From contig JAUIKB010000211.1 in assembly GCA_030430975.1 (NCBI GenBank), positions 1 through 8,204 on the forward strand: DNA of 8,204 nucleotides. The letters run 5' to 3'. A program made the translations under genes and the position numbers. The first letter of the stretch is position 1; every line of letters begins with the position of its first letter. The notes under the pieces were generated by a model, which saw nothing but the letters and a program-made list of their open reading frames with translations, searched no databases and had not been told where the DNA came from. The DNA is from Polyangia bacterium (GTDB taxonomy: Bacteria > Myxococcota_A > Polyangia > Polyangiales > Polyangiaceae). Shown in pieces: positions 6,519-8,204 of the stretch.

Positions 6519-7426
6519 AGACCACCGCCTTCAAGCAGCTCGACTGGGGTTCGTTGAGCCCGCTGCGTATGAAGTCCAAAACGCTGGCTGACGGCATCTG
6601 GGCCGGGGGACATCGAAGCGCTCGGCGCGGCGCAGGAGTCGAGTTCGGCGGCCATCGCGCGTACGTGCCCGGCGACGACCTTCGCTGGCTCGACCGACGC
6701 GCTCTGTTGCGCCACGGTCGCCTCATCGTGCGGGAGTTCGAGACCGAAACCGAGCGTTCCCTGCGCCTGGTGCTCGACGCGAGCCCGTCGATGGACTTCC
6801 GAGGACCGAACGCCCTGGGCGCGAAACTGGCGTTTGGGGCGCTGATAGCGGCGGCAACCGGCCGCGTTGCGCTGTCGAGCGCCGATCCTGTCGCGCTAGA
6901 CTGGATCGGCGGACGCGATCCTCGCCGGCTTCCGGCGATGGGCGGCGGTGAAGCCTTTGACCGACTGATCCACACGCTCGAGACAATCCAAGTCGGCGAC
7001 GACATCTCCGACGACCTAGCGGCAGTCGAGCGTCCCATCGCAAGCGTCGCGCGGGGAGCGCGACGAGGAAGCGCTATCCTGATCATCAGCGACTTTATCG
7101 ATCTGCCGGAGGGGGCGCTCGACGCCATCACGTCACTTTCGTCCGGCGGCCGAACAGTCGTCTGCCTCCAGGTGCTTGACCGAGTTGAGGTCGACTTTCC
7201 GTTTGATGGCCCCGTACGCCTCGTCAGCAGCGAGGGATCGCGGGTCGTCGAGACCGATGCTGGTAGCGTGCGGGACGAGTACTTACGTCGGCTTGAAGCG
7301 CTCACCGCAGAGCTGCGCGAAAATCTGGCGCGCCGCGGCGGACGGCTTGTTCGCACTGCCACCGACGAGGCGCCGATCGGTGTCGTGCGACGCGTGCTTC
7401 GCGCGATCGAGGGGCGCACCGCGTGA
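6515..7426 (+). CDS. DUF58 protein with vWA-like fold
   Basis: A 303-residue cytoplasmic DUF58 protein with no membrane helix. The family signature is clear in residues 29-78: GGHRSARRGAGVEFGGHRAY, then VPGDDLRWLD, then GRLIVREFETE. A von Willebrand A-like fold follows: the metal-site motif DASPS (D88, S90, S92) and IISDFID (D193). The third metal ligand, usually Thr in a TDL sequence, seems absent: the region reads GDDISDDLAA (161-170). DUF58 proteins usually work with MoxR AAA+ ATPases and vWA membrane proteins in chaperone-like complexes, but no MoxR gene is seen here. ATG 6515 overlaps the kinase stop. The frame stays open upstream to 6437 in the shadow of the kinase gene, but the signature and the coupling favour 6515. 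A GTGA overlap joins it to the next gene. It is a candidate partner or substrate of the kinase, inferred from coupling alone. Confidence 0.93.
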   Translation: MKTTAFKQLDWGSLSPLRMKSKTLADGIWAGGHRSARRGAGVEFGGHRAYVPGDDLRWLDRRALLRHGRLIVREFETETERSLRLVLDASPSMDFRGPNALGAKLAFGALIAAATGRVALSSADPVALDWIGGRDPRRLPAMGGGEAFDRLIHTLETIQVGDDISDDLAAVERPIASVARGARRGSAILIISDFIDLPEGALDAITSLSSGGRTVVCLQVLDRVEVDFPFDGPVRLVSSEGSRVVETDAGSVRDEYLRRLEALTAELRENLARRGGRLVRTATDEAPIGVVRRVLRAIEGRTA

Positions 7427-8204
7427 GCTTTGCCGTCGCAGCCGCGCTCGGCATCGCGGCGCTGATCGCTGCGCCCGTCGCCGCCCACTTGCTACGCAAA
7501 GGTCAAGCCAAAGAGCAGGTGTTCCCAGCCACCTCGTTGGTACCCGTCGCACAGCCAGCCGCCCGTCAGAGGAGCCGACTTCAAGATCGTTTTCTTCTGC
7601 TCATCCGTGCGCTGATGGTGCTCGCCTTAGCGCTTCTGGGCGCGACGCCGTTCGTGCGTTGTCAGCGACTCGCGTTAACCCGGGACGCCGGGGGCTCCGT
7701 CGCAATAGCGATCGTTGTCGACGACTCTCTGAGCATGCGCGGCGTAGTGTCGGGACAGTCCCGCTGGCGGCGCGCCAAAGAGGGCGCGCGCGACCTGCTC
7801 GATTCAACGCGAGAGGGCGACGCCGTCGCCTTGGTCGCCGCAGGCCGTCCAGCGCGGCTGGTACTGGGCAGCACGACTGATCTATTGACCGCCCAAAAAG
7901 CACTCGAAGAAATCAACGTTAGCGATCGCTCGACGGACTTGGCTGCGGCCGTCAACCTCGCCCGAGCAGCGCTCAAGCCGTTGCCGCACCGCTCGAAGCG
8001 CATTGTGTTATTGAGCGATCTAGCCGGTGGTGAGTTCGACGCGGGGACGACGCCCATCTCGACTCCGATCAAAGCGCTTTGGACCCGCATCGACGATTGC
8101 GGAATCGTCAGCGCTCGGCGACGCGGGCGCGCTGTTTCCGTCGAGGTGGCATGCACCGCTACCCGCGCGGCCCGGGGTCGAGAGTTGGTGCTGCGCACGC
8201 CGGA
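7423..8204 (+). CDS. BatA-like membrane vWA protein (3' truncated)
   Basis: The frame runs from GTG 7423 to the right edge without a stop (260 codons seen). The start overlaps the DUF58 stop (GTGA), and GAGGGG lies 8 nt upstream (7409-7414). Residues 1-80 match the BatA/aerotolerance N-terminal region: a first helix (about 3-24) ending in AHLLRKG, a short loop with VFPATSLVPV, then a second helix (57-76, RFLLLIRALMVLALALLGAT). A von Willebrand A domain follows (about 93-255) with a full metal site: DDSLS (D100, S102, S104), T171 in STDLAAAV, and D199 in LLSDLAGGE. GDAVALVAAG is typical of the family. The domain should face the periplasm or be held at the membrane, as in MoxR-associated vWA proteins. 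The rest of the protein is outside the window. It is co-translated with the DUF58 protein and likely forms a complex with it. Confidence 0.9.
   Translation, partial: MSFAVAAALGIAALIAAPVAAHLLRKGQAKEQVFPATSLVPVAQPAARQRSRLQDRFLLLIRALMVLALALLGATPFVRCQRLALTRDAGGSVAIAIVVDDSLSMRGVVSGQSRWRRAKEGARDLLDSTREGDAVALVAAGRPARLVLGSTTDLLTAQKALEEINVSDRSTDLAAAVNLARAALKPLPHRSKRIVLLSDLAGGEFDAGTTPISTPIKALWTRIDDCGIVSARRRGRAVSVEVACTATRAARGRELVLRTP

Noticed and set aside
1..8204. CRISPR arrays, tRNA or rRNA genes, insertion sequences, phage genes
   Set aside because: No regularly spaced repeats, tRNA-like cloverleaf, transposase or phage motifs were seen. Nearly all the sequence is explained by seven coding genes.

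Overview
The window is GC-rich and tightly packed, and every gene that can be supported is on the + strand. Two Hanks-type Ser/Thr kinases lie within about 4 kb. They sit beside a MinD-like/J-like/RodZ-like fusion protein, a LysM envelope protein, and DUF58 and BatA-like von Willebrand A proteins. This mix points to a Myxococcota/deltaproteobacterial chromosome (a myxobacterium or relative). That placement is inferred from gene content and codon style; no marker gene is present.

Layout: (1) 1-1260 is the 3' part of a MinD/FlhG-like ATPase fused to a J-like domain and a RodZ-type helix-turn-helix. (2) 1257-2654 is a multi-pass GT-C (family 39-like) glycosyltransferase, probably translated from a CTG that overlaps the previous stop codon. 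(3) 2659-4344 is a kinase with an unusual layout: an N-terminal sensor-like domain, a membrane hairpin, then a C-terminal kinase domain. A 116-bp intergenic stretch follows, with a possible promoter. (4) 4461-5399 is a secreted protein with three LysM-like repeats. (5) 5412-6518 is a second kinase, with a C-terminal membrane anchor and no outside domain. (6) 6515-7426 is a DUF58 protein. (7) 7423-8204 is a BatA-like membrane vWA protein cut by the right edge.

Genes 4-7 look like one transcription unit: a 12-nt gap, then an ATGA overlap, then a GTGA overlap. DUF58 and BatA-type proteins usually travel with a MoxR AAA+ ATPase. Here the position before DUF58 holds a kinase preceded by a peptidoglycan-binding protein. 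The simplest model is an envelope-linked unit: a LysM protein at the wall, a membrane-tethered kinase inside, and a vWA/DUF58 chaperone-like module as possible target or effector. That link rests on gene order only. The most notable points are this operon, the reversed layout and altered alpha-C residue of the first kinase, the CTG start, and a possible leaderless promoter before gene 3.
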